Source: Zanthoxylum bungeanum (taxonomy: Eukaryota > Streptophyta > Magnoliopsida > Sapindales > Rutaceae). Taken from it: a stretch of DNA of 64,000 bases. Where the stretch lies: the NCBI GenBank assembly GCA_019454045.1, contig SKCR01051195.1, forward strand, positions 124,001 to 188,000, in the 5' to 3' direction. Under the pieces are notes generated by a model. The model worked only from the letters and a program-made list of their open reading frames with translations, searched no databases and was not told the origin of the DNA. Below are positions 34,368 to 46,509 of the stretch, piece after piece (the first letter of the stretch is position 1; each line of letters opens with the position of its first letter). Made by a program: the position numbers and the translations under genes.

Positions 34368-36998
34368 TGTAGGCACTGTATTTTTGCATATAAGTCCCGA
34401 TGATGAGTCTCGCATGGAGACACTACCTCTTTAAATTGTGGAAGTCGTGGGAAACAGACGTTGAAAAGGAAGAGTCAGACATTGACACCTTAGTGGATTT
34501 AATTCGCTTGTTTAGCTTCGGGTTCGCTTGTTGGACCTCTGTTTTAAAACACATTTTTGGTCCAAACCCCCACAAGACACACACCAAGCCCACACACCAC
34601 CCAAAACATACACCAAACCCACTAAAATAAGCCAAAGCCCATGCCTGAACCCTAAAGCCACCAATCAAAACACAAACAATTCCATCAACAAAGCCACCAA
34701 TCACAAAACACAAAACACAAACAAACAAAACCCCACTCATCTCAACCTAACAAAACACAAACAAACAAGACTCACATTAAACAAAACACAAAGCAACAAA
34801 GCACATAAGCCTTTCTTCACAAACAAACAAAAAAACCTATACCTCACCCATGCACTTCACTCCCCATACACCTCTCCTATGCAAGACAAAGCAACAAAAC
34901 AAGCAAAGCCCATCTCCATGTGAATCACAAACAAATCACAAACAACAAACACATAATAAACCACCCATACCATAACCCATAAACCACCCATACGTCCCTC
35001 TCTCTCTCACTTCAAAACAAAAGCAATATAAACCCTAATAAACTCACGTAGGGGCAGAAGGGGATTGATCTTAACTCACAAAAAAATCTAATAAAACAAA
35101 ACCCTAGAATCCTCACAGCCTCTCTTCTCTCGAACACAGCAGCCCCAGCTTCCCACCTTCACGCAGCAACCTTTCTCTCTTCCACCTTCACGGCACTACA
35201 CCATACTCTCGAACACCACAGCCCCATCTTCCACCTTCACTGCCTCCACTTCACGCAAATAAATTCCCCTTGACCAGCCCCTTCAGGTAAATACTCCACT
35301 CAAAACAGCCATTCATTCAATATCAACACCGTTAACGCCACCTGCCTAGCTCACGCCCATTTAGCAAGCAACACAGTCCACTCAGAAGCACATCAGCCCA
35401 TCATCATGCATAAACAAACAACCTAGCCAACACCCCCTCAATTCGGCCACAACAAAGAAACCCTAAATTGACTCCATTTTTCATGTGAACCATTGCCCAC
35501 AAATTACCCACTCACGTAACAGCCTTCATCGAACCCCTAACCTCACGCTAAAGCCTTCATCCAGCACACCCCTCACAAACTGCTCATTCCTTCATCACAC
35601 AATGTCCCACATCGACCAGCTAACACTCTTCACGTAACAAACACTCTCCATAGCTCACAGGCCACGCATGAACAAGCAAAGAAAATAACCTTTCACAGCT
35701 ACCCTCCATTCACGTCCTTAACACAGCCCACATATTACCCTCATTCTCGCCCAAAAATACTACCCTTGCATGCAGAAAAGGCACACATAAAACACTACCA
35801 AATACAGCCCTTGCATGCAGCTCATGCACACGCATCCACAGCCCCTGAACTACCAAACAGTCCATGACATGCACCCCTGAATTGCCGCACCACACAGCCC
35901 CTGAACTACCGAACAGCTCCTTACCTGTACCCCTAAACTACCGAACAGCCCATGACCTGTACCCTTGAACTGCAGCCCCGTATTACCACAAAAATAGTCC
36001 CTTAATACAGCCAAAAAAATTACCAGAAAACACCGCGACCAGAAACACCGCGGAATGGAGTAAAAACGGCAGCCCAAATAGTGAAACAACGAAGGAAAAT
36101 GTTAAACCATTGACCCTTCCGACGACCATATACCGCACTTCCGATAGACGACTAAAGAGGTTAGACCTGAGGGCACCCCTTTTATTTATTATCCTTTATT
36201 TTTAGTTATTTTATTACTTTATTTCGCATGAGTATTGTGGATTGGTGCATGATGTGATTTCCGGATGAACGGAATATGTGTTCTCTCTTGCGGTATATCG
36301 GATGGAAACTCGGACGTAAATTCCGTAGCCGAATCTGAATGGACGGTATTGCAGTTTGCACTCGGGACACAATGCCATGTACCAATTGAGAGACACACAT
36401 GTTTCGTTTCATCCAACCTTGTGTTCGGGCATGATTTAGTTTAGTATGTTATTTATTTCTTAAGCATGATTTAGTTTAGTATGTTATTTATTTTTAAGCA
36501 TGATTTAGCCGTTAGTACATTGTCTCTTTATGCATGATTTAGTTATTTTCTTTTGCAATAAGAGTTTAATCTACGTTTATGTTTAGATTGTTATTTATTT
36601 TTTGTATTTGATAATCCAACATTCCGATGAGATTCTTGTGTGATATCGTATGTTTTCCATTATGATGACTTACTTTTAAAGCACGCAAACTTAGACATAA
36701 GATTTATCTTTATGAATGTGAACTAGATTTAGGTCATTCTTGGACATTTATGTTGTGTATACTTAGTTAACTTATTTCATAAATCCATTCATTAAAAGTG
36801 GCATAAGTAAGAGACCATTCTGAACCCAACGGTTTGAGGTCTTCCCTTGCGAGGGGTGAGTGCGGCCTTAAATCATTTTCCCGGTTCACATCAGGTGGTG
36901 ACTCCATTTTATTCCCCGGTTTAGTCCCCCACGGGCTACTCCGTACTCCCAACCGGGCCGTGAGCCAGGAACATCGTCATCGATTTCTGTGTCCTTCA
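34368..36998 (+). repeat. T2 5' LTR
   Basis: 2.63 kb, from TGTAGGCACTG to TCCTTCA. Paired with 41959-44582. The part 34555-35700 is strongly A/C-rich on this strand, with long runs of CACAAACAAAC type. Part 36278-36390 is the inverse of the duplicated segment in the T1 LTR. Its last 150 bases resemble the gag-distal end of the T1 LTR. Confidence 0.93.
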
Positions 36999-37001
36999 GT
37001 C

Positions 37002-37022
37002 TGGTGACTCCACTGGGGATAG
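37002..37022 (+). other. T2 primer-binding site
   Basis: TGGTGACTCCACTGGGGA begins three bases after the 5' LTR end, the same place as in T1. The 3' LTR is followed by Copia sequence instead, confirming which LTR is 5'. Confidence 0.85.
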
Positions 37023-37955
37023 AGAATCGACCCTGAAATAATGTCTTGTAATGTTTGTGATTTATGCTTTAAATTAACCATGTCTACTGTGGGTTTAGGG
37101 AGTTTAATCAAAGGCGTTATGAAAGCTAGGTGATGGTTTATTGTCTTCCCTCATTCACTACTTTTCTATAAGGAAAAGCTGCGAAGGCATCTAGATAATC
37201 ATTACCCGTAGCTCATTGTGACAGACTAATTTGGAGGACTTGTTGTTTATTCCTGTCACCAAGGAGATAAGAGCCTAAGAGACTTGGGTATTTAAGAGAG
37301 CTTGCTCCACCCTCCCTCTGGGTAATCTACAATAAGAAATCCATTTGACAGTTAGTCACATACCGTGACTCGTTGGCACGTACCGTAAGGTATAAAAAGG
37401 GTGCGCTCACTTGGTCGCTTGAACCCTTGAGTGGGGAGTCCTAGTTGTGAGCAAACCTTCGTCAGTGGGAGCCTTTGTTTACATTCTTTTAAACCTACAT
37501 GCGAACCATAGTTGTATGACCCATAGAAATCATTTCTTTATGCTTGTGTTTGGGACCACCGTCATTTGGATTCAATTGGACTTTTTGTCAAGAGATATGA
37601 ACTTGTTGGGCCATTTTAACTGAGACATGTTCGTGTCCTTTGGAAATTGGGCCAAAAGTTTCTAAAATGTCGATGGGTCGTTTTGTGTTTAAGCCTTTTA
37701 TCATTTGAAGTTGTTTAGCCATGTATCGCAAAAGTATAAACTTGTTGGGCCTTTTCAACTGGGAAAAGTTTGTACCGCGCAATAGTATGATTGAACGCTT
37801 TAAAATGATAATGGGCCAACTAGTATAAACATCTTGATAGGCTTGTATATTTCATGCATTACACGCATACATGCTAACATGCAGTTTTAAAAGACATCAT
37901 AGATACCCGTTGGGTTAGGGAAGATGGAAGACTTGTCAAGAGGCCAATAACAAAC
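37023..37955 (+). other. T2 5' leader
   Basis: Non-coding. 37108-37480 is the segment shared with T1 and A1. 37540-37860 holds degenerate repeats with TGAACTTGTTGGGCC at about 37599 and 37739, related to the T1 leader repeats. Confidence 0.7.
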
Positions 37956-38686
37956 ATGAGTGAGTCAGTCAACGAGGGATCCCGTCTGGATCGATTGGAG
38001 ACCAAAGTAGCCAAAATTACTAAGCATTTTCAAGTTTTGACCTATATTGTGGCCAGTTTGACCGTACCCCATATAGTCGATGACGAAAAGTTGTGCAACC
38101 AGAATGGAAAGACCATTGGGGAACCTTCAAAAACCAAGCCCACTCCTTTTGAGATTGCTCCTATCAGAAACAGACGATTCTCCAATCTTGGTAGACCTTT
38201 GTCAGAGGTATTTGAAAAGCTGAAAAGGAAAGGACTCCTAAATCCCTTGGAGCCCAGACCACTTCCAAACCCTGTGCCACGCTGCCTTAACCTGAACCTT
38301 TACTATTACTTCCACCAGCAAAGAGGCCATGAAACTAACGACCGCACCAGCCTTAGGCATGAAATCCAAAACCTCATTGACGCCCACAAAATACCCGACC
38401 CCAAAAAAGAGCAACCTAACACACGGAGAAACCCCTACCTCACTATCACTCTGTCCCACCGCCTACTCACATGATCAACTCCGGCATACCCGACAACCTT
38501 GTCTTCCAAACTCATAACCACCAAACTTCTCGCATGGGGATATGGGACAACAGTGGTAAAGGTGAAATAGAGCAGAGGGGGAATTTCTGGGAAAACTTCT
38601 CGGACAGTGACGAGAAGGAGGTTACAAAAAGGGGAAATAAATGGGAAAAAGAACTACTGCATTTGGAGAATCTGATGGTCGAATGA
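37956..38686 (+). pseudogene. T2 gag with capsid domain deleted
   Basis: Starts MSESVNEGSRLDRLETKVAK, matching T1. After about 50 residues it jumps to the region corresponding to ENRKFYG in T1, continuing KPTPFEIAPIRNRRFSNLG and the zinc-type region YYYFHQQRGHETNDR, where Cys residues seen in T1 (CHFHQQKGHDTDNC) are lost. The whole central capsid domain (about 250 residues in T1) is missing, yet the frame is kept. A frameshift near 38460-38474 moves reading to the frame starting MINSGIPDNLV, which ends at 38686. It cannot form a capsid. Confidence 0.82.
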
Positions 38687-38803
38687 AGTAAGAAGATGGG
38701 AGAAGATGAAGTTGCAAATTATGGAGATCTTTGTTTCCTAGATCTTATTCAATTATGATAAGGACATTGACTTTGTCTACTAGTTCGAACCTTTTTTCTT
38801 AAT

Positions 38804-39163
38804 AATAATAAAGACGTTCATTTCGCTTACTTACCCGAGTCTCTACCTTTCAAGAAGAACAAGATAATCATTCAGGATTTGGCTTCTCAGTATGTGAGTT
38901 TGAAGTGAGAACTATACAAAAGACAAGCGAATGGCATTCAGTTGAACTGTTTAAGAAAAGAAGATGTTCGAAAGGCAATAGAAGCAGTACTGCCGGTGGT
39001 AGTTGAGATACAGTCCATGCGGGTATTAACAGAAGCAGAGCTACCTGAACAAGAGTGGATCTCACAAAGATTTAAACAGTTAGCACTACTGGATGAAAAG
39101 AGAATGAAGTCCATGCATAACAGGCAGATATGCCAGAAGGGATTGAAGCTGTATTTTGCTTGA
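38804..39163 (+). pseudogene. T2 pol mosaic: linker and integrase scraps joined in frame
   Basis: One frame joins four pieces that are far apart in T1. NNKDVHFAYLPESLPF comes from before RT. IIIQDLASQYVSLK and LYKRQANGIQLNCLRKED come from before the integrase zinc region. IEAVLPVVVEIQSMRVL through QEWISQRF to KSMHNRQ comes from the integrase C-terminus. LKLYFA with the stop ends the protein. RT, both RNase H domains and the integrase core are absent. A TGA at about 38908-38910 interrupts the frame after VSLK. All joins keep frame. Confidence 0.8.
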
Positions 39164-40479
39164 AAAAGAGAAGACCAAGCAGTCACCTGAGGAACCGGCA
39201 GAAGACCTAACCCAACGGAATAGGAAATTCATTCATGCATGCATGCATACACGTAACGTATTTTTCATTTTTTTGTGTTTGTTTTGTTTTGTATTCACAG
39301 GTTTCAAAGAAGAAAAAGAGAAAGCGGCGAAGGAAATCCAACCAGAAGCCACGAAGGTACAGTGTTATCAGTTTCAAGAATGAATCAGTATCAGTTTCGA
39401 GAAGGAATCCCAAGGTTGCGGCCCACACCAGTGTTAGTTTTGGGAAGGAATCCCCGGATTGAGGCCCATATCAGTGTTAGTTTCGAGAATGGATCCCAGG
39501 CGGCGAAGCCCACATTATCAACGGTTGAAAATGAAGATTTCCGTGGAGCGGGTGATTGAAAAAAAAAAGAATTCTTTGATGATTAAGCATATATCCGGTG
39601 ATGACATTGTTTGCTGTAGCGAGAAACCTTAGAAAAGATAAGTACGAGATGTACTCTTATCCGGTATTCTGAGTAGTTGATCACGGCTAGACTCACGAGC
39701 ACTTGATTACGGGATCTCAACAGTAGAAGCCTGAGTAGTTGGCAAGATGACTAGTTAAGGAGATGGTGGATCAGTGAATGACCGTTTGCCTGGATGTCCA
39801 TCCTGGTTTACTTATGCTACGATATATGATATGGTTGGAAACAAAGAAAAAGTCTCTCCAATGAAAAGAAAAGAAAAAAAAATAGACTGCCTATAACCGA
39901 TAAGCGTGAAGCTACCCACGGGCGAGTATTAGGACCACCATGAGGAGAAATGCTATCTTAAAGGGTAAGTGTGTCAAAGAAAGAAAAAAAAAAGAAAAAA
40001 AAAAGAGAAAGTCCAAAATGAAAATAAAGAGACGAGAAAAAAAGAAGAAGACCGTATCATGTTGAGTACGACGAAGTAATCACAGAGTGTGATCAAGACA
40101 TCTAGGTTGGTTAGACCCACTGATCCGATTCTCCGAGACAAAATCATTGAGTTAGCTTACTTAAAGAATAAGCTGCGAAAGAGCCTTGGCACACACGCAC
40201 TAAGAGTCTAGTTCAGATCACTCATTCAGACGATCGGATTTGAGTGTATTAAGTACTTTGAAGGTTCTCTGGTTTCAACACGAAACACTCGTTGAGGACG
40301 AAAATGTGTTTAGCTATCGGGATTATCTAGTGAGAAGCAGTACAGTGTGGGCATGTGATATCACATCAGGAGATATACCTTGAACTAATGAAAGCACCAA
40401 AGGATAAAAAGATGAACCAAGACTGGGTGCGACCAGTATACCCTTTCTCATACAGCACGGTTCAAGAATGAACCATCAA
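39164..40479 (+). other. T2 3' non-coding region before the repeat array
   Basis: 39185-39330 parallels T1 245-400, including GAATAGGAAA, TTCATTCATGCAT and a T/G-rich stretch ending CACAGG at about 39300. Purine-rich runs occur at 39840-39885 and 39975-40050. The rest shows no frame that I can name. Confidence 0.55.
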
Positions 40480-41865
40480 CATCATCAGCAATTTTGGAGA
40501 AAAGTCCCAGGGTTGAAGCCCACATCATCAACAGTTTTGGGGATGCGTCCCAGGGTTGAGGCCCACATCATCAATAGTTTTGGGGATGCGTCCCAGGGTT
40601 CAGGCCCACATCATCAGTATTTTTGAGGATACGTCCCAGGGTTGAGGCCCACATCATCAGCAGTTTTAGGGATGCGTCCCAGGGTTGAGGCCCACATCAT
40701 CAGCAGTTTTAGGGATGCGTCCTAGGGTTGAGGCCCACATCATCAGCAGTTTTGGGGGATGCGTCCCGGGGTTGAAGCCCACATCATCAGCAGTTTTGAG
40801 GATGTGTCCCAGGGTTGAGGCCCACATCATCAGCAGTTTTGAGGATGCGTCCCAGGGTTGAAGCCCACATCATCAGCAGTTTTGAGGATACGTCCCAGGG
40901 TTGAGGCCTATGTCATCAGCAGTTTTGGGCATGCGTCCCAGGGTTGAGGACCACATCATCAACAGTTTTGGGGATGAGTCCCGGGGGAGAGGCCAGCATC
41001 AGCATCAATATTAGTTTTAGGGATAAGTCCCGGGGGCGAGGCCCACATCAGCATCAATATCAGTTTTGGGGATGAGTCCCGGGGGTGAGGCCCATATCAG
41101 CATCAATATCAATTTTAGGGATGAATCCCGAGGGCGAGACCCACATCAGCATCTTTATCAGTTTTGGGGATGAGTCCCACGGTCGAGACCCACATCGGCA
41201 TCAATATCAGTTCTGGGGATGAGTCACAGGGTCGAGGCCCACATCAGCATCAGTATTAGTTTTGGGGATGAGTCCCAGGGTCGAGGCCCACATCAGCATC
41301 AGTATCATTTTTGGGATGCGTGCCAGGGTCGAGGCCCATATCATCATTACTTTTGGGATGCGTCCCAGAGTCGTGACCCATATTGTCAGCGGTATTGGGA
41401 TGCGTCCCAGGGTCGAGGCCCCCGTTATCGGTTGTAGTTCCGGGATGCGTCCCAGGGTCGTGACCCATATTTTCATCGATATTGGGATGTGTCCCAGGGT
41501 CGAGGCCCCCTTTGTCGGTTGTAGTTCCGGGATGCATCTCAGGGTCGAGGCCCCCTACATCATCAGTTTTGGGATGCGCCCTAGGGTCGTGACCCACATT
41601 GTCAGTGGTATTGGGATGCGTCCCAGGGTCGAGGCCCTCATTTTCGGTTGCAGTTATTGGGATGCGTTCCAGGGTCGATGGCCCCCTACATCATCAGTTC
41701 CAGTTTTGGGATGCATCCAGGGTCGTGACCCATATTGTCAGTGGTATTGGGATGTGTCCCAGGGTCGAGGCCCCCGTTGTCGGTTGTAGTTAATGGGATG
41801 CATCCCGGGGACGAGGCCCACTGCATCATCAACTCCGTTCGAAGCAGCAGACAAGTCATGTGGCA
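40480..41865 (+). repeat. T2 3' tandem array, 42-45 bp unit, about 30 copies
   Basis: Unit of the type GGGATGCGTCCCAGGGTTGA plus GGCCCACATCATCAGCAGTTTT, with spacings of about 42-44 bp near the start of the array. Three variants follow one another: a TTGAGGCCCACATCATC type (to about 40980), a GGGGGCGAGGCCCACATCAGC type (to about 41300), and a GGTCGAGGCCCCC / GGTCGTGACCC type. Open frames on both strands are by-products of the repeat. T1 has a related array at 1-245. Confidence 0.92.
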
Positions 41866-41944
41866 GCTGGCGGGCCAGGTAAGTAAAAATGCATTGCATA
41901 ACTTTGATAGGATTGTTATTGTCACACACTGCACAAGTCTCATC

Positions 41945-41958
41945 AAAGTGGGGGCGAC
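41945..41958 (+). other. T2 polypurine tract
   Basis: AAAGTGGGGGCGAC lies directly before the TGTAGGCACTG start of the 3' LTR, as expected for second-strand priming. Confidence 0.8.
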
Positions 41959-44582
41959 TGTAGGCACTGTATTTTTGCATATAAGTCCCGATGATGAGTC
42001 TCGCATGGAGAAACTACCTCTTTAAATTGTGGAAGTCGCGAGAAACGGACGTCGGAAGGGAAGATTCAGACATTGACACCTTAGTGGATTTAATTCGTTT
42101 GTTTAGCTTCGGGTTCGCTTGTTGGACCTTTGCTTTAAAACACATCATTGGCCCAAACCCCCACAAGACACACACCAAGCCCACACACCACCCAAACCAT
42201 ACACCAAAGCCCACACCCGAACCCTAAAGCCACCAATCAAAACACAAACAATTCCATCAACAAAGCCACCAATCACAAAACAAAAAACAAAAACAAACAA
42301 AACCCCACTCATCTCAACCTAACAAAACACAAACAAACAAGACTCACATTAAAAAAAAAACACAAAGCAACAAAGCACATAAACCTTTTTTCACAAACAA
42401 ATAAGAAACAAACAAAAAACCCATACCTCACCCATGCACTTCACGCCCCATACACATCTCCCATGCAAGACAAAGCAACAAAATAAGCAAAACCCTTCTC
42501 CATGTGAATCACACACAAATCACAAACAACAAACACATAATAAACCACCCATACGTCTCTCTCTCTCTCACTTCAAAACAAAAGAAATATAAACCCTAAT
42601 ACACTCACGCAGGGGCAGGAGGGGATTGATCTTAACTCACAAAAAAAATCTCATAAAACAAAACCCTAGAATCCTCACAACCTCTCTTCTCTCGAACACA
42701 ACAGCCCCAGCTTCCCACCTTCACCCAACAACCTTTCTTTCTTCCACTTTCACGGCACTACACCATACTCTCGAACACCACAGCCCCATCTTCCACCTTC
42801 ACTGCCTCCACTTCACGTAAATAAATTCCCCCCTGACCAGCTCCTTCACGCAAATACTCCACTCAAAACAGCCATTTATTCAGCATCAACACCATCAACG
42901 CCACCTGCCTAGCTCACGCCCATTTAGCAAGCAACACAGTCCACTCAGCAACACATCAGCCCCTCATCATGCATGAACAAACAACCTAGCCAACACCCCA
43001 TCAACTCGGCCACAACAAAGAAACCCTAAACTGACTCCATTTTTCACGTGAACCATTGCCCACAAATTACCCACTCACGTAACCGCCTTCATCCAGCCCC
43101 TAACCTCACGCTAAAGTCTTCATCCAGCACGCCCCTCACAAACTACGCATTCATTCATCACGTAATGTCCCACATCGACCGGCTAACACTCTTCACGTAA
43201 CAAACACTCTCCACAACTCACAGGCCACACATGAACAAACAAAGAAAATAACCTTTTACATCTACCCTCCATTCACGTCCTCAACACAGCCCACATATTG
43301 CCCTCATTCTCACCCAAAAATACTGGCCTTGCATGCATAAAAGGCACACATAAAACACTACCAAATACAGCCCTTGCATGCAGCTCATGCACACGCATCC
43401 ACAGCCCCTGAACTGCCAAACAGCCCTTGACCCGCACCTCTAAACTGCCGCACCACACAGTCCATGAACTGCCGAACAGCTCCTGACCTGCACCCATAAA
43501 CTGCCGAACAGCCCCTGACTTGTACCCTTGAACTACAGCCCCGCATTACCGCAAAAATAGTGCCTTAATATAGTAAAAATAGTGACCAGAAACACCGCGA
43601 CCAGAAACATCGAGAAACAGAGTAAAAACAGCAGCCCAAACAGTGAAACAGTGAAGGAAAATGTTGAACCAGTGAACCGGAGGAGTTGCAGAGTATCAAC
43701 CCTTCCGACGACCATGTACCGAACTTCCAATAGACGACTAAAGATGTTAGACCTGAGGGCAGCTGTTTTATTTATTATCCTTTATTTTTAGTTATTTTAT
43801 TACTTTATTTCGCATGAGTATTGTGGATTGGTGCATGATGTGATTTCCGGATGAACGAAATATGTGTTCTCTCTTGTGGTATATTGGATGGAAACCCGGA
43901 CGTAAATTTCGTAGCGGAATCCGAATGGACAGTATTGCGGTTTGCACTCGGGACACAATGCCCGTACCACTTGAGAGACACACATGTTTTGTTTCATCCA
44001 CCCTTGTGTTCGGGCATGATTTAGTTTAGTATGTTATTTATTTCTTAAGCATGATTTAGTTTAGTGTGATATTTATTTTTAAGCATGATTTAGCCGTTAG
44101 TACATTGTCTCTTTATGCATGATTTAGTTATTTTCTTTCGTAATAGGAGTTTAATCTACGTTTATGTTTAGGTTGTTATTTATTTTTTGTATTTGATAAT
44201 CTAACATGCCGATGAGATTCTTGTGTGATATCGTATGTTTATCGTTATGATGACTTACTTTTAAAGCACGCAAACTTAGACATAGGATTAATCTTTATGA
44301 ATGCGAACTAGATTTAGGTCATTCTTGGACATGTATGTTGTGTAGACTTAGTTAAATTATTGCAAAATCCGTTCATTACAACTGGCATAAGTAAGTGACC
44401 ATTCTGAACCCAACGGTTTGAGGTCTTCCCTTGAGAGGGGTGAGTGCGGCCTTAAATCATTTTCCCGGTTCACACCAGGTGACGACTCCATTTTATTCCC
44501 CGGTTTAGTCCCCCGCGGGCTACTCCGTACTCCTAACCGGGCCGCTAACCCAGAACAGTGTCGTTGATTTCTGTGTCCTACA
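41959..44582 (+). repeat. T2 3' LTR
   Basis: 2.62 kb, TGTAGGCACTG to TCCTACA, followed by AACTA at 44583-44587. Closely resembles 34368-36998, with scattered substitutions and short indels. An A/C-rich tract occupies about 42140-43250. Confidence 0.93.
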
Positions 44583-45114
44583 AACTAAGGATGTGTTTTT
44601 GAAATACGGAGATTGTTCTAAGATGAAAGTCATTGGTTATTGTGATGTGAGTTTTCAGACTGATAGGGATGGCAACAGATCTCAAACAGGATATCTGTTT
44701 ACTTTGAATGGCGGTGCTGTCAGTTGGAAAAGCTCAAAGCAGTCAACTACAGTGGACTCCACCACTAAGGCCTAGTATATTGCAGCATCTGAGGCTGCTA
44801 AAGAAGCAGTCTGGATAAAGAAGTTCTTCACGGAGCTGGAAGTGCTGTCCGCGATAAAGAATAGCGTCATGATGTACTGTGACAACACGGGCGCCATTGT
44901 TCAATCAAAGGAACCAAGGTCCCACCAGAAATCCAAGCATGTACTCAGGTGATTTCGTCACATCAGTGAGATTGTTGAGAGAAAAGAAGTTATTATAGAG
45001 AAAATACCCACAGATGATAATCTTGCAGATTCTCTGACTAAAAGGTTGACTAAACAAAATCATGATAGGCACACCCGAGAGTATGGTGTCCAGATTCATA
45101 CTAGTTGGTTATAG
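44583..45114 (+). pseudogene. C3 Copia RNase H, 3' part
   Basis: Resumes the frame broken by T2: TKDVFLKYGDCSKMKVIGY, DRDGNRSQTGYLF, SSKQSTTVDSTTKA, then a TAG where Glu is usual (STTEAEY), AASEAAKEAVWIKKFF, MYCDNTGAI, SKHVLR, a TGA, then HISEIVERKEV, DDNLADSLTK and a final stop at 45112-45114. These are the RNase H motifs of plant Copia. Two internal stops make it inactive. Confidence 0.9.
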
Positions 45115-45117
45115 TGC

Positions 45118-45128
45118 AAGTGGGAGAT
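45118..45128 (+). other. C3 polypurine tract
   Basis: AAGTGGGAGAT lies directly before the LTR start TGTTAGGGATATGCC. Confidence 0.88.
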
Positions 45129-46252
45129 TGTTAGGGATATGCCTTATACCTAACTTGTGGATGGGCTATATATACATGTATTTGTAATATTTTCATTAAT
45201 TAATAAAATGTAAATCTTTATTATACGTGTCTTACATAACTTATATGAATCATCAACATTGTAATAAAGCCCTTGGAGTAATGAGACGATGGCTTCCACG
45301 CCTTATGAGAATCATTACTCTTAAATGTTCCTAGTCATAGTTTTGTGAATAATCTGGGCGTTCACAAAGCGAAGAGACTAGCATGATGATATGATCTGCC
45401 CTTAAGTGGGGTAGCCGATCTCATAGGCTACTAGCGGAGATCCGTCCGCTTGGTGTATAACATGGATGCATGAGTTGCTCGTGTCCATCGAACTGACCAC
45501 TGAAAGTTTTCATATGGAGTGTTTATCCCATGTGTCTGTGAGAACTTTCATGTATCGGTTATATGACTAGTTTTTTGACTTGAGGTCTTTACAATCTTAT
45601 GTGTGGATCAAATAACTTTGACATTCTCCTTCCCCGGTTCAAAATGATCCGGTCATAAGGGTATGATTGGGTCATTTGTTGAAACACGTGAGGTTTGTAA
45701 AGATACAACAGAGAATCGCCACTCTCTCGGATAATATTTTCTTATAAGAGTAGTATTCCAGTTCGCGGGTTGATATGTGTGATCAGTGCTTGAGACTGTG
45801 GCCACATCAGAATAATCATGTGAGATTCTTGGGTTAGCACGATTCATGACACTATCAACATCGTACCTTTGACCATATGAGTAGACATTTTCCGTACCCT
45901 AGGTCAATAGGTGGGGATACAGTGAGGCGATGGACCGTATCATTGATGAGTGGTATTTATACCACTATTTCCCATTCATTTAACCTAATGTTTTGTATTG
46001 TTTCTCGAGATTTATGAACGTTTGATGTGTTTTTGTTGTTATTTGCAGATAAATAAAGTTTGGACAGCACTGGAGGCAATTTGGGGCAAATCCGGACAAA
46101 AATGCGTCAACTGGAATTATTTTGTCTTCTTCGCGTCGCGCCGCGCATAGACTTGGCGTCGCGACTCCCATCCTGCGCCGAAGTTGCTAAAATGCGCCAT
46201 GGTCAACGGGTCAACAATTTGAAAAGTTTGACTTTTCTAACGTGCGCCGTGC

Positions 46253-46509
46253 CACGTGTCACAATCACAAAGGACTTGCTAACGTGCGCTGCCACGTGTC
46301 ATCATCCTACGGCGCCGACAATCATCATCTACGCTATTGTGCGCCTTGCCACGTGTCGACATCTCAACAATTTGCTAAAATGCGCCCATGCCACGTGTCA
46401 AGATCAGACGTTGCTGACAATCTCACATCATGATGACATAAGCGCTGACGTCATGAACAGTGCCACGTCATCGGATAAGGATCTGATCTCTTAGCCGCCT
46501 TGCCACGTG
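46253..46509. promoter_or_regulatory. Cluster of five G-boxes in S1
   Basis: CACGTG at 46253, 46293, 46350, 46392 and 46504, each within GCCACGTGTC, plus a near copy (CACGTC, about 46463). The A1 LTR has two at the same relative place. GCCACGTG is a classic plant bZIP/bHLH site linked with ABA, stress and light responses. A regulatory role here is inferred from density. Confidence 0.6.

Larger units (their letters stand above)
34368..44582 (+). mobile_element. T2: internally deleted Tat-type Gypsy element in C3
   Basis: 10.2 kb on the plus strand: 5' LTR (34368-36998), PBS (37002-37022), leader, reduced gag, pol scraps, a large 3' repeat array, polypurine tract and 3' LTR (41959-44582). LTRs start TGTAGGCACTG and end in CA; the 3' copy ends TCCTACA, complementary to the start. 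AACTA flanks both sides. It belongs to the T1 family by LTR start, PBS, leader, gag and pol scraps. RT and RNase H are gone, so it needed a helper element to move. Confidence 0.92.

Noticed and set aside
34528..34923. 131-residue frame, recurring at 42148-42486
   Set aside because: Threonine-, asparagine- and lysine-rich translation of the A/C-rich LTR tract of T2.
41219..41793. Open frames of up to 175 residues on both strands
   Set aside because: They are translations of the 42-45 bp array of T2; frames are open on both strands because the unit lacks stops.
40480..41865. CRISPR-like array
   Set aside because: The spacing is regular but the whole unit repeats and there are no unique spacers; it is a tandem array in a plant retrotransposon.
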